Assembly (NCBI GenBank): GCA_025506515.1
Contig: CM046452.1
Coordinates: forward strand, 69,892,580-69,956,579
Length of the DNA: 64,000 nucleotides
Direction of reading: 5' to 3'
Source: Flaveria trinervia
Taxonomy: Eukaryota > Streptophyta > Magnoliopsida > Asterales > Asteraceae
Shown: piece by piece, positions 1-10,317 of the stretch
Layout of the letters: the number at the start of each line of letters is the position of its first letter
Numbering within the stretch: the first letter of the stretch is position 1
Notes under the pieces: generated by a model
What the model was told of the DNA's origin: nothing
Database searches by the model: none
What the model saw: only the letters and a program-made list of their open reading frames with translations
Translations under genes and position numbers: made by a program

Positions 1-1151
1 TTGAATTCGAAGTTGATGATGGATTTAAAGTTAGGGCTTTCAATCCCCTTACTAAACCGAGTATAATGAAGTGTCTAATTACCTGGATTGGTTTAGATTC
101 GATGGTAAGAAGAACAACGAACATCGCGACTACATGGATGTTGATTTTGGCGCAAACGTTGATGTTAATCAAATTAACTTTGCAGATAGATCTTAGAGTC
201 GATGTTAAGCAAAAGCCCTTTATCAATTCGGTTTAATAGTGTCTCGAACATGGTTCCCCGTTGAGTTGCAGGTCGCGTTTGAAGATGACGGTCGTATGCG
301 ATGTGTGTGTACGCTTAGATAAAATTGGGAGTTCCAATAGTTCAGGGATGGTTACATGCTTACACACATTCGATTAATTGGATTATTATTATGTTTTAAT
401 GGGTGAACGGTCGGGAGTTAAACGCGGTTATCGGTTTCGATTGATTCTTAATGAAACATACGTTTTAGTTAGCTTTATGATGATTACAGGTTCGATCCAT
501 GACTATAATCGAGAGGAAACGATTTAATTTGATTAAAACGTTTTCATTTTGGCCTTTTAGCCCTCGCCGGAGTTGGCCGGAAGTTGGCCGGCGAGGTGGC
601 CGGAAATGCGGGGAGAGAGAAAGGGGTGGGGGGTTGGGTTTGATAATTTACACAAATGGTCCCTGTGGTTTCAACAACTAACAACAAGAACTTAAAGTTT
701 TGTTTTTAGTTTTAGCTAATTTACACTTTAAACCCTGAAGTTTTAAAATGTTATTATTTTATGCCAAACTAGTTAAATACAAGTTTAAATAATAACACTT
801 ATATTGTTTCTATTTTTTACAAGATTACTTTAATATGATATTATTATTAATCTTATTATTATGATTATTATTGTTATTAATATTATTATCATTAATATTA
901 TTATTATCAGTGTCATATTATAATAATAATAATAATAATAATAGTTATTATTTTATTTAAGCTTATTAACACCTTAAATTTTATAATAATAAGCAAACAT
1001 TATAACACTTATAATGTTATTATTATTATTAATTTGTTAATCACCAAATTAATTATTAAGTATAACAAACCCAAAGTTTCAAAATGGCATAAAAGGCCCT
1101 TTAAGATTTAACAAAGTTACTTCTAAGTTAACAAAATTAAGTGATGTCACA
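1..1151 (-). mobile_element. Partial 3' LTR of a non-coding long-LTR retrotransposon
   Basis: Positions 1-1151 repeat 6215-7361 almost base for base, with a few single-base indels and substitutions. Both copies end at the same point (GTGATGTCACA) and diverge immediately after it. The next bases on the minus strand are a G-rich purine tract, so this is the 3' LTR of a minus-strand element whose 5' LTR is 4519-7361. The left part lies outside the window. High similarity between the two LTRs suggests a fairly recent insertion. The short ORFs here are not genes. Confidence 0.9.
835..960. repeat. TTA/ATT trinucleotide-rich tract in LTR
   Basis: Interrupted runs of ATT, TTA and AAT triplets. The same tract recurs in the other LTR at about 7045-7165 and, in diverged form, in the solo LTR at about 58930-59060, so it is an ancestral part of this LTR family. 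Confidence 0.8.
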
Positions 1152-1166
1152 GTCTCCCCAACTTAA
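1152..1166 (-). other. Polypurine tract of LARD-like element
   Basis: On the minus strand this reads TTAAGTTGGGGAGAC, directly before the 3' LTR start at 1151. It is the expected plus-strand priming site. Confidence 0.7.
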
Positions 1167-2554
1167 AAGAATTTCGTCCCGAAATAAAAATGAACTTAGA
1201 TGAACAAAGGAAATATAATGAAAGGTAAGTGTACAACGGTCAGTGATAGACGTTTGATTACAGATGAGATGTTCACTTCATGGAATCTTACAAGTATTTT
1301 GATACAATGCATGCCAATTTGAATTCTTCTAGTGAAATATGAGACGCTTTGAAATTTGGCATATGAAACGTTAGAAAACGATGACGAGTTACCCGTGGTA
1401 TGTTAAACTTATAAGCCATAACGTCTAGAATGTAGTGATGTTTTCGAAATCAATAAAAGACCATCAATTGTAGGAAAGTTTGACCAATAGATTTTAAGAA
1501 TCCCAAACGTCACTATATTAACGAAACGATCTTAACGCACATCTTGTGCATATGTATTGCTCTTTTGACCAAACCGTCGGAGTAAAGATAATGTGAAGAT
1601 TTTGGGATTAGTTCACAACGTTGGTTAGAAACATTGCTAATAGCAGAACACGAATTGATCATCCATATTAATGATCGATGTTTTAACGATATACCACGGT
1701 ATACGACTATTTGAGATAGATACAAGCCAATTTCTCGACCGTTAACCCACATGAGTCAATATGAAATTTGTTAATCGGTCTATAATGCACCATTTGTTAT
1801 TATGGCAGCTAAGATAAGAGGCACTTAGTGAATGAAAATAAACAGGAGATCCATGGGATCACGAATGTTAGGTCTTGTCATATGTGAAGGTAAGACACTT
1901 GGATACATACCAAGTTACGTCTTTTCCTTTATGCCAAACCCATGACTACAAGCTACGAAGGTTTATGAACCTCCACGTCATAATGTAAGTAATAACGAGT
2001 CTCGTTAGTCGAAACCAAGATAGAGTTTTAAAGATTTCCAAGGTTAAGGGTTCAAAAGTGATTCAAGAAGTAACGCAAACAATAAGACATGCATTTGTAA
2101 CCATGTTTTGCAAGGTAACAAATTTCCAAAAATAGATTGCATACGTAATTCATCAAACCCATAAGTACAGTCGAGCACATTCGTATGACTAGAAAGACAT
2201 AACCACGGTTGATGATGTCTTTATTTAGTAGAAAGATTGTTTAAGAAGACTACCATCACACAATCATGTGTTGATGATATCTCAAAATGAAAGTTGATAA
2301 GTAGGGAATAAATGGTTCGATATAGCTAGATCAATCAAAACATTAGGATAAAGGGAAAGAAATCATTTAAGAATTTAAATGCTCCAAGCTTGGAATCAAA
2401 ATCAACCTAGGGTGATTGGGTCTCCTTTCAAGTTCAGAGATCATGCTTTGGCTTGGTAGGTCGAAACACTAACATTCTTTCACCCTGCAAGTTAGTACAT
2501 GTTTCTCGTCACTTGATTACAAACTTGGTAAGTGAAGATCAAGAAATGAGAATA

Positions 2555-3111
2555 GTCATCAAGGTGTGGTTTCACTCCTAACTTGATGGTGTATTTCCAA
2601 GGTATGACACTAACTTACCAATCGAAAAGTTCGATCCCAACTCCTTGTTGAGGATCCACAGAAATAAGACGAGGTAACTCACCATTAAGGTAAGGGAAAT
2701 CACTCCTATCTTAACGGTGAAGTTTTACAAAAACAAAATAAACAAGATGAACTTCTTCATCAAAATCCAGAATTCACTCCTACTTTGAAAGTCGTCTCAT
2801 TTGAACAAATACAATTCATAAAGATGATATTATCATCAAGATATGGAATTCACGCCTATCTTGATGATTGAATTTCATAATAGCAAGAAAACAATCGAAG
2901 ATTGACATTTGTCACCAAAGTACGGGTTTCAATCCTATTTTGGTGAGATTATGTCATTTGTGAAACGCCATTCCAAGAAAATAATTGAAGTCAATCTCGG
3001 AATAAGGAAATCACCCCGATCCAGAGGATGAAAATTTTAAATCACAATGGAAACCATTTACCGAAACAAATAGAGAATCATCAAAGTAAGGGAATCACCC
3101 TGCTTTGATGA
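2555..3111. repeat. Array of seven diverged ~80-bp repeats, each with a hairpin core
   Basis: Seven related blocks start near 2555, 2681, 2757, 2833, 2911, 2993 and 3077. Each has a left arm like CATCAAAGTA, a centre like GGGAATCACTCC and a right arm like TACTTTGATG, so left and right arms can pair. Spacing is about 76-84 bp except for the first interval (126 bp). Sequence between the cores is poorly conserved, while arm complementarity is kept in most units. It lies in the middle of the LARD internal region. Confidence 0.65.
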
Positions 3112-4503
3112 GTTAGAATCACTTAGGAGATACGAGTGTTCTTAGTCATAGGTTGGCTTGCAAACACTTGCATCTCTCACGGTGCAGACGGTACGGAGTT
3201 TGACTTAACAACGAAAGGAAAAAATTTCAATTAGAACTCGGAAAATTTCAAGTTACATCAATATAACAAAGGAAAAATCATGCTAACAGCTTAAGATCAA
3301 AGTTCGAGATAGCAGAAATTTGTTATGATGGTGTTCAAATCTTGAATAATTTAAATCAGGAAGGCAAAATCAAGGACAAGAATGATTCGACATCATAATG
3401 AGATGTGAACATTCGTTTCACAATCGAAGGGAATACATGGACTTCTCAAGATATGAGATCAGCCATAACCTTATTAAAGACATGCGTACTTATAAGCGAT
3501 CACTCATCTCAAGGGTTTCGAGTCAAGTAAATGGATTCAATGATCGAGTCAAATCACCATTTACACTTTGCCTAGACAAAGTATCCCGAGATGTAGGAAT
3601 TCCACCTATAGCATTTCATGTTCTTAGTTATGGGACACATCCTTATGAAGACTTGAGAACCATAAGCAACGGTTTAAATTTTGAAGGCCATTCGGTTTAG
3701 ATTCCCAATATCTTTGGATATATTTAGAGGCATGCACACGTTGGTCAGGGTATAGAAATAGATACATGAAACGCCCAACGTGTAGCGATGTTTAAATGTA
3801 GAAGTTGAAATGTAGAATGGGTTCAATCTTAACAGGAACATTATATATGTTAAAAATGAGAAGATATTGAAACCTTGGTGATAAACCAGTTCAAGAAAAT
3901 CAAGGATTTTTAAGATACAAAGAGGATGGTTCCATTTGGTAACACATTACCATTTGGAATCGTTGACACGTAAGGTAAATTGACCCATTTGCCATAAAGA
4001 CTGTGTATGTTGACCATAGTTTATCACTCATCCCAGAAATCCCCAGGTAAGCATAACTGGTCTCACAATGAGATTTATACGATATGCTTGCCTTAGCCCA
4101 AAGGCCTTTTGCCAGGAAATCCAGAATACAGGTGTCTATGTGTCACACAAATTCCTTTGGTTTATGAAATCAAAACCTTGATGAGATTTACATAGATTAG
4201 ACATAGAGTCTAAGAATTGAACCCACGACGATAAGTGTAGATTCCACATGTCGTTGAGAATAGTTTAGGAAGTTCATTTGTCGGGGAGAATCAAAGAGTT
4301 AAAGTTAAGTTTAGGGAGACAAGTAACTAAGTTTAAGCATTCATAAGGCAATCCTATGCTAAGGCATCAAGTTGCACAAAAGGCATAGCATTATGTAGCA
4401 TGCAAACAACATGTAAGCACAAAGGTATAAGGATCTTTCTATGAGGTTCATGCAACTATAGTCTAGGTCACATTTCTAATAACCTAAATCCCTATAGTTA
4501 TGG

Positions 4504-4515
4504 GCTCTGATACCA
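4504..4515 (-). other. Primer binding site (tRNA-Met type)
   Basis: The minus strand reads TGGTATCAGAGC, the usual complement of the initiator tRNA-Met 3' end. It lies three bases inside the LTR edge at 4519 and fixes the minus-strand orientation of the element. Confidence 0.9.
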
Positions 4516-6054
4516 ATCTGTCACACCCCAACCTTGACGGCGGAAACGTCGAGATGTGAGGGTTACGATTGTTCACAGCCACATAACGCTATTTATTAAA
4601 TCCAAATATATTAATCATAAGATTCAATTGCAACATTACAAGCAAAAGTTTCAACAAAGATACATCATGTACAATTGCTACAAATAACATGATCATCCAT
4701 TTTATCTCTAGGTCCAATCCTAGATGTGATAAGCTTCAAAGAGTAGAACACATACTTGAGGTATTCCTGAAACATGTTAAAAAATAAAAGGTCAACATAA
4801 AAATGTTGGTGAGCATTCCATAGTTTTCAATACATAAGTATAAAAGATGGCAATTCAAGTCATAAGTTAGTGAATAAAGTGATTAGGGATGTTATGAACA
4901 ATGCAACAATCAAACCTCGACAAAAGTTTTACAAGTCTCAAACGTTAAAAGTATATACGATCAGCTAAGTGTACTTGGATCAACCAAGCAGGCTTGTCTT
5001 ACCCATAGATCTATGACTTCGCTGGGCTAGCAATAGTTAATGATTGTACATATAACGCCATAACATGGTAACCACAAAAGTTCAACTAACCACAACTTTG
5101 CATGATGAATTGCCATAAAGTTACAAGTCTCAAATAAGTTTACAAGTGCAATGATAATAAGTTAACATGTTTCACCCCAAAGTGTGAAAATAAGCAAAAA
5201 GGGGTATGGAAATACTCACATGGATATATGCTTACTAGATGATATAAAAAGTCAAAAGATAATCCAAAGTATCCATCACAAGGCACCTAACATATGTATT
5301 ACAAGTTTAAGGTTAATAATAAGGTTAACGTACTAACAAGGATTAGAGGTTTGATAGAATTACGGGGGTTTTTAATAAGTAACAAGTTTATAAAGTAATT
5401 ATTTATGTTTTGATTCAATTAAAAGAACTATATATGTATATTTAAGTATTCTAGAAATGAATTTGAGTATATATATTGATAAATTTCAATATAAATAAAG
5501 CTTTAAAATTAGTTGAAATAACATTTTGATTAATAACCAATTATTAATCTAAACCTTTAGTTAATACATTTTATAAGATTATATTTGTAAATAATTTGTG
5601 AAATTATAAGATACATAATTTCTACAATTATCATGATAAAACTTTAATTAATATAATGCCCATAATATTATAAAGATTTATTGTTTCAAGTCCATAATTA
5701 TATAAATAGTTATTATTTTAAGAGAAAACTCATTTAAATATATTAATTTATAATGTTTCAAGAAATCTCCATTAAAATAACGTGATTTAAACGTAAATGA
5801 TTAAAGGGAAAGTTCGGGTCTCTAATATTTTGTTATTATCTTTTTAAAAATCCATATAAATAATCCATGAATAATCTTTAAAATGTTTTATTACAAAGGT
5901 TTTAGTTATTTAAAATTTTAGAAATATTACTGAAATTTATTTGATGCCTTAAAAATATTTAAAGGTTATAAACACATTTTTTTTATTTACTAGGATTTTT
6001 CTAAAATTGAATTAAGGCTGAAAAAGCCATTTTAAAAGAATATGGGGGTGGCCG

Positions 6055-6108
6055 GGTTTCGAACCCGAGACCTCCATTTTGACGCGGAAAGACTTAACCG
6101 GTGAACCA
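6055..6108 (-). other. tRNA-like Pol III promoter (A box + B box) inside LTR
   Basis: On the minus strand an A-box-like TGGTTCACCGG (6108-6098) is followed 43 nt later by a B-box-like GGTTCGAAACC (6065-6055). That is the spacing of an internal tRNA promoter. The B-box region folds into a T-arm-like hairpin. The acceptor stem is not convincing, so this is tRNA-derived or SINE-like rather than a functional tRNA gene. It sits about 1.25 kb from the LTR start, matching the position in the solo LTR (59997-60050). Confidence 0.65.
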
Positions 6109-7044
6109 AGGCATACAGCCGCGGTATCACCTGGTTTTTAATTTATATAAATACAAACAACAGAAGTCTCCCCCAATTCAATGAACTCTAGAATCGAACT
6201 CATTTCAATTGAACTTGAATTCGAAGTTGATGATGGATTTAAAGTTAGGGCTTTCAATCCCCTTACTAAACCGAGTATAATGAAGTGTCTAATTACCTGG
6301 ATTGGTTTAGATTCGATGGTAAGAAGAAACAACGAACATCGCGACTACATGGATGTTGATTTTGGCGCAAACGTTGATGTTAATCAAATTAACTTTGCAG
6401 ATAGATCTTAGAGTCGATGTTAAGCAAAAGCCCTTTATCAATTCGGTTTAATAGTGTCTCGAACATGGTTCCCCGTGAGTTGTAGGTCGCGTTGAAGATG
6501 ACGGTCGTATGCGATGTGTGTGTACGCTTCAGATAAAATTGGGAGTTCCAATAGTTCAGGGATGGTTACATGCTTACACACATTCGATTAATTGGATTAT
6601 TATTTTGTTTTAATGGGTGAACGGTTCGGGAGTTAAACGCGGTTATCGGTTTCGATTGATTCTTAATGAAACATACGTTTTAGTTAGCTTTATGATGATT
6701 ACAGGTTCGATCCATGACTATAATCGAGAGGAAACGATTTAATTTGATTAAAACGTTTTCATTTTGGCCTTTTAGCCCTCGCCGGAGTTGGCCGGAAGTT
6801 GGCCGGCAAGGTGGCCGGAAATGCGGGGAGAGAGAAAGGGGTGGGGGTTGGGTTTGATAATTTACACAAATGGTCCCTGTGGTTTCAACAACTAACAACA
6901 AGAACTTAAAGTTTTGTTTTTAGTTTTAGCTAATTTACACTTTAAACCCAGAAGTTTTAAAATGTTATTATTTTATTCCAAAACTAGTTAAATACAAGTT
7001 TTAAAATAACACTTATATTGTTTCTATTTTTTACAAGATTACTT

Positions 7045-7165
7045 TAATATGATAATTATTATTAATCTTATTATTATAATTATTATTGTTATTAATATTA
7101 TTATCATTAGTATTATTATTATCAGTGTCATTTATAATAATAATAATAATAGTTATTATTATTTA
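7045..7165. repeat. TTA/ATT trinucleotide-rich tract in LTR
   Basis: Counterpart of the tract at 835-960, shorter by several triplets in the AATAATAAT run. Confidence 0.8.
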
Positions 7166-7361
7166 AGCTTATTAACACCTTAAATTTTATAATAATAAGC
7201 AAACATTATAACACTTATAATGTTATTATTATTATATTAATTTGTTAATCACCAAATTAATTATTAAGTAAAACAAACCCCAAAGTTTCAAAATGGCATA
7301 AAAGGCCCTTTTAAGATTTAACAAAGTTACTTCTAAGTTAACAAAATTAAGTGATGTCACA

Positions 7362-7960
7362 ATGTTATTTTCAAGTTTTGGTTTATAAGGTTTCTTATGT
7401 TGTTTTCCTTTGGCACATGCCATGCATTTCTCAACAACAGAAAAGTCTTTTAAAGGTAATCCCCTAACAAGATTGTTTTTACTAATTATTTATATTCTTA
7501 AAATTAACATTGCCCAATCTACGATGCTATAAGAAAGATTCAGATGTGGAGGCTTTAGATAGAAGACAGGTGACTGTGGATGTTGATTCTTTAGAACCCA
7601 TGTCAAGATATATGTGGCATTCTTTCTCGGAGCTCACATGAGCACCATCACCTCTGGAATATCAATCCCTAATTTTAGAAAGAGACATTCATTAGACTTG
7701 AGCATGACCGGAATGTCTTTATCAAAAATCTGAGAGAGACTCAACAAATTGAAAGCGAGCTCTTGAACATAAGTGACTTTCTCAAGTGTGACAGTCCATT
7801 CGAGACCTCCCCTTAACCAATCAGTTTTCCCGATTTCTTGTCTCCGAAAAACGTGACATATCCTCCATTGATGATGTGATAGTTTTTCAATAAATCCTTC
7901 AGCCCCGTCATATGTCTGTAGCATCCACTATCAACATGCCAAACACTATTTACAGCTTTA
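7362..7960 (-). pseudogene. Copia protease and integrase zinc-binding region, broken
   Basis: The minus strand encodes the region after the Copia protease active site: text typical of the pre-integrase segment (VTLEKVTYVQELAFNLLSLS and IFDKDIPVML) around 7634-7924. After a gap comes MACAKGKQHKKPYKPK at 7423 downward, the CxxC end of the integrase HHCC motif. The protease N-terminus is frame-broken. The sequence stops dead at 7362 where the long LTR begins. In an intact Copia this would cleave the polyprotein and bind viral DNA ends. Here it is inactive. Confidence 0.75.
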
Positions 7961-8137
7961 GTGGATGACTCCTGCAAGAAAGTACAATGAACAGATTAAC
8001 CATTTGAAACAAGAACCCATGTTTGAACAACTTTAGGTGTTGGTGCAGATGACTTCTTGCAAAAGATATTATTAACTAGATGAGTTAGCCTACTGTCGAA
8101 AGAATTCCTATGAACATGTCTGTGAGGAAGCTTAGGA

Positions 8138-8179
8138 CAGGTTTTAATTACATGATCATCTTTACCATATCTAAAGCAA
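8138..8179 (-). pseudogene. Second gag zinc knuckle of the minus-strand Copia, mutated
   Basis: The minus strand reads CFRYGKDDHVIKTC, which fits C-x2-C-x4-H-x4-C except that the second Cys is Tyr, explained by a single G-to-A change. It lies between the coil region and the protease, as the CEICGLFNHLTDDC knuckle does in the plus-strand Copia copies. Confidence 0.6.
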
Positions 8180-8365
8180 TGAGATTTTAGTCTAGTGATA
8201 AAACAGGGATTTTATCTATACATATTTTCTCATCACACTTAGATAAGCTTGAATCATCATCACCGTATGTCTTATACATTTCTCTAGTTCTAGTTTTATT
8301 ATTTAAAGAATAATTAATTACAAAAGTTGAAGCATTTTCATTTGAAATAAATATGGTACTTGTAC

Positions 8366-8634
8366 TGTGACACCCTACACATATCCCACATCGGCCGTGG
8401 ACAGGAGAGATTCCAGGTTCATAAGGAATGTCTGGCCTCTAACATCAACAACGTGTTTTGGGCGTATTGGCTGTGGATGAGAGGAGAACTCCACAGTTAA
8501 GCGTGCTCAGGTGGGAGCAATCCAGGGATGGGTGACCTCCCGGGAAGTTTTCACCCAGGCAACCAAAGGCAAATCCGTGAGCTCGTCGTGGGCAAAGCGA
8601 ACAATATTGTTGGTGTGAGGGGTCAGGTGTTACA
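8366..8634 (+). mobile_element. Cassandra 5' LTR
   Basis: Starts TGTGACACCC and ends TGTTACA. It is the better preserved LTR: the 5S box A (GTTAAGCGTGCTC) and box C (GGGATGGGTGACCTCC) are close to plant 5S rRNA. Confidence 0.92.
8484..8549 (+). other. 5S rRNA-derived Pol III control region in Cassandra LTR
   Basis: It matches the 3' half of plant 5S rRNA from GAACTCC through GTTAAGCGTGCTC, an intermediate element GTGGGA, and GATGGGTGACCTCCCGGG. In Cassandra this region is known to act as an internal Pol III promoter. It is not a functional 5S gene because the 5' third and the normal 3' end are absent. Confidence 0.85.
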
Positions 8635-8637
8635 TAA

Positions 8638-8650
8638 TGGTATCATAGCC
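8638..8650 (+). other. Cassandra primer binding site
   Basis: TGGTATCATAGCC lies three bases after the 5' LTR. It differs by one base from the usual tRNA-Met complement TGGTATCAGAGCC. Confidence 0.85.
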
Positions 8651-8742
8651 ACTCCTGTGTCGTTCGAGATGTGGGACATACCTCACTAAGGATGGGGACT
8701 TCTCGGGCTCATCGAGGACGATGAGTCCAAACAGGGGGTGCT

Positions 8743-9011
8743 TATGACACCCTACACATATCCCACATCGGCTGTGGACAGGAAAGATTCCTAGTTCATA
8801 AGGAATGTCTGGCCTCTAATATCAACAACATGTTTTGGGCATACTGGTTGTGGATGAGAGGAGAACTCCACAGTTCAGCGTGCTCAGGTGGGAGCAATCA
8901 AGGGATGGATGACCTCCCTGGGAAGTTTTCACCCGGGCAACCAAAACCAAATCCATGAGCTCCTCGTGGGCAAAGCGGACAATATTGTTGGTGTTAGGGG
9001 TCGGGGTTACA
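8743..9011 (+). mobile_element. Cassandra 3' LTR
   Basis: Same length as the 5' LTR, with several transitions. The first base pair is TA instead of TG. Box A has an A-to-C change and box C reads GGATGGATGACC. The 5S-like part is 8861-8925. The changes suggest the insertion is not very recent. Confidence 0.9.
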
Positions 9012-9016
9012 TGTAC

Positions 9017-10317
9017 TACTTATACTTGCACAAGAAGATGACATTACCCTTTCACTTGATGGTGAAATATTAATTGGGGTAAAAGATGAGAATTTCTCAA
9101 AATAATTTCTTTTAATTTTCTGTTTACTCTCGATAGCAGAGTCATTCACAACATCATTAACACAAGGAGTAGAAGCATGAACATTACAACTCAAATCATT
9201 TGAAGAAGTTGAAGCATTACTAGAACAAGCAAATCAATGTCTAAGACGGAATTTTTGGAAACAAAAACAGATCTTAAACTAGAGCTATGATCTAAACAGA
9301 ATGTTGAGGTTTAGGTGTACTAAAACTATTGCATCCAAGCCCGCTAGTCGGTCCATAACCATACTCCTCACGCACGTAGAGTTCATACCTTCTAAACCTG
9401 TAGACAGACTATTAGTATCTATTTGAATTAAATTATTAAAAGGGTGTGGAATAGGCATAGGTGAATTACAATAAGTACTAGGAAGAGAATAAACCATAGC
9501 AGTTTCGTAAACCAAACCCGTTTTAATCCTAGCCCCCTTTGTGATTTGCACAAATAATCATGTTTCATCTCAGAAATTGTCCATTTATCAAGCTTTGACT
9601 GAAGTTTACTTGTTTCAAACTCATCAAGTACAACTCTTTCAGTTAAAGCATTTATTTCAACATTTCTTTCCAAAACAATTCTTTTTAAGTGTTCATTTTC
9701 TTTTAAAGCTTCATTTAATTTAACATAATATTTTAACTTGTTGATTTTAAGCTTATCATTAACTCATTTTAAGTCCTTTTTGTTATCAAGTAACAGATGA
9801 TTTTCCTTATACGTACTAAATATTTTGCAAGCTGAAGAACACATATCTTGTATTACCTCATATGGAAGACCCATCACCACTTTCTATGCTGCTAGAGCCT
9901 TTTCGCATTGACACACTAGAGTACTCTTTTTGTTTTCCTCAACAGTTGTTAATGCATTATTCTTTTTTTCTTTTTTTCTCTTCCATCTGGCTTCTAGCTA
10001 TCAGCACAGGTTCTTATCTTCACCTTCTTTTAAATACTTAATCTTCATATCACCATCTCCAATCTTCTCAACACACTTCTCGCAATCCTTCTTCACACCT
10101 TGAGGCATTTTAGCTTCATTTCTGAATTCTTTAAACAGATCAAACTATTCCTTACAATCCTTCTTCTCCTTCTCTTCAACAATCTCAATAACAGGGGCTT
10201 GGTTTATTTCTTCTTTAGTTTCTTCTGCTTCTGCACTCCCGTCAAAGTTTGAAATTAAAGGTGTCTCTTTTCATTTCTTCCTTATCTCCACTGGAAGCTA
10301 ATCTTGGAACCCCATAA
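9017..10317 (-). pseudogene. Copia gag spacer with coiled-coil character, many frameshifts
   Basis: Minus-strand frames are rich in Lys, Glu, Leu and Asn, with short fragments such as VLDEFETSKLQSKLDKWTIS (about 9600). No single frame stays open. In the related plus-strand Copia (34949-35440) the equivalent stretch is a clear heptad-rich segment between two zinc knuckles. The right part (9720-10250) is low-complexity TTTTC/TTTAA on the plus strand, which is Lys/Glu-rich when read on the minus strand. Confidence 0.5.

Larger units (their letters stand above)
1152..4518 (-). mobile_element. Internal region of LARD-like element, no coding capacity
   Basis: This 3.37 kb lies between the primer binding site (4504-4515) and the polypurine tract (1152-1166) of the minus-strand element. 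No reading frame longer than about 100 residues is present, and none resembles gag, protease, RT, RNase H or integrase. LTRs of 2.84 kb around a non-coding interior fit the LARD class, which depends on a partner for replication. An inverted repeat, ATTTCG-TCC-CGAAAT (1171-1185), next to the polypurine tract is shared with the coding gypsy element at 18394-18410. That suggests its partner was a related Ty3/gypsy element. Confidence 0.75.
4519..7361 (-). mobile_element. Complete 5' LTR (2843 bp) of LARD-like element
   Basis: The LTR is bounded by TGTCACACCCC at 4519 and GTGATGTCACA ending at 7361 (TG...CA termini). Its right half (6215-7361) matches 1-1151. The inner edge carries the GTTTCCGCCGTC-type terminal block also seen at the end of the solo LTR near 61320-61352. 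To the right it abuts Copia coding sequence, so the element inserted into that Copia between 7361 and 7362. The candidate target duplication (7362-7366, ATGTT) cannot be checked because the other end is outside the window. Confidence 0.9.
8366..9011 (+). mobile_element. Cassandra TRIM retrotransposon, complete
   Basis: Two 269-bp direct repeats (8366-8634 and 8743-9011) flank a 108-bp interior holding a primer binding site (8638-8650, TGGTATCATAGCC) and a G-rich polypurine tract (about 8729-8740). Both LTRs contain 5S rRNA-derived sequence, the hallmark of Cassandra. A perfect 5-bp target duplication, TGTAC, is present at 8361-8365 and 9012-9016. There is no coding capacity, as expected for a TRIM, which uses proteins of other elements. 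It is inserted in the gag region of the minus-strand Copia, opposite to its orientation. Confidence 0.95.

Noticed and set aside
2555..3111. CRISPR-like array
   Set aside because: Seven spaced repeats, but the units are strongly diverged, have variable spacing, sit inside a plant LTR element, and no cas-like gene exists.
6181..6411. 76-aa ORF near the LTR tRNA-like block
   Set aside because: Chance frame inside the LTR, with an equally long frame on the opposite strand.
8484..8549. 5S rRNA gene
   Set aside because: Only the 3' two-thirds of 5S is recognisable and it lies in two 269-bp direct repeats with primer site and target duplication. It is a Cassandra LTR, not an rRNA gene.
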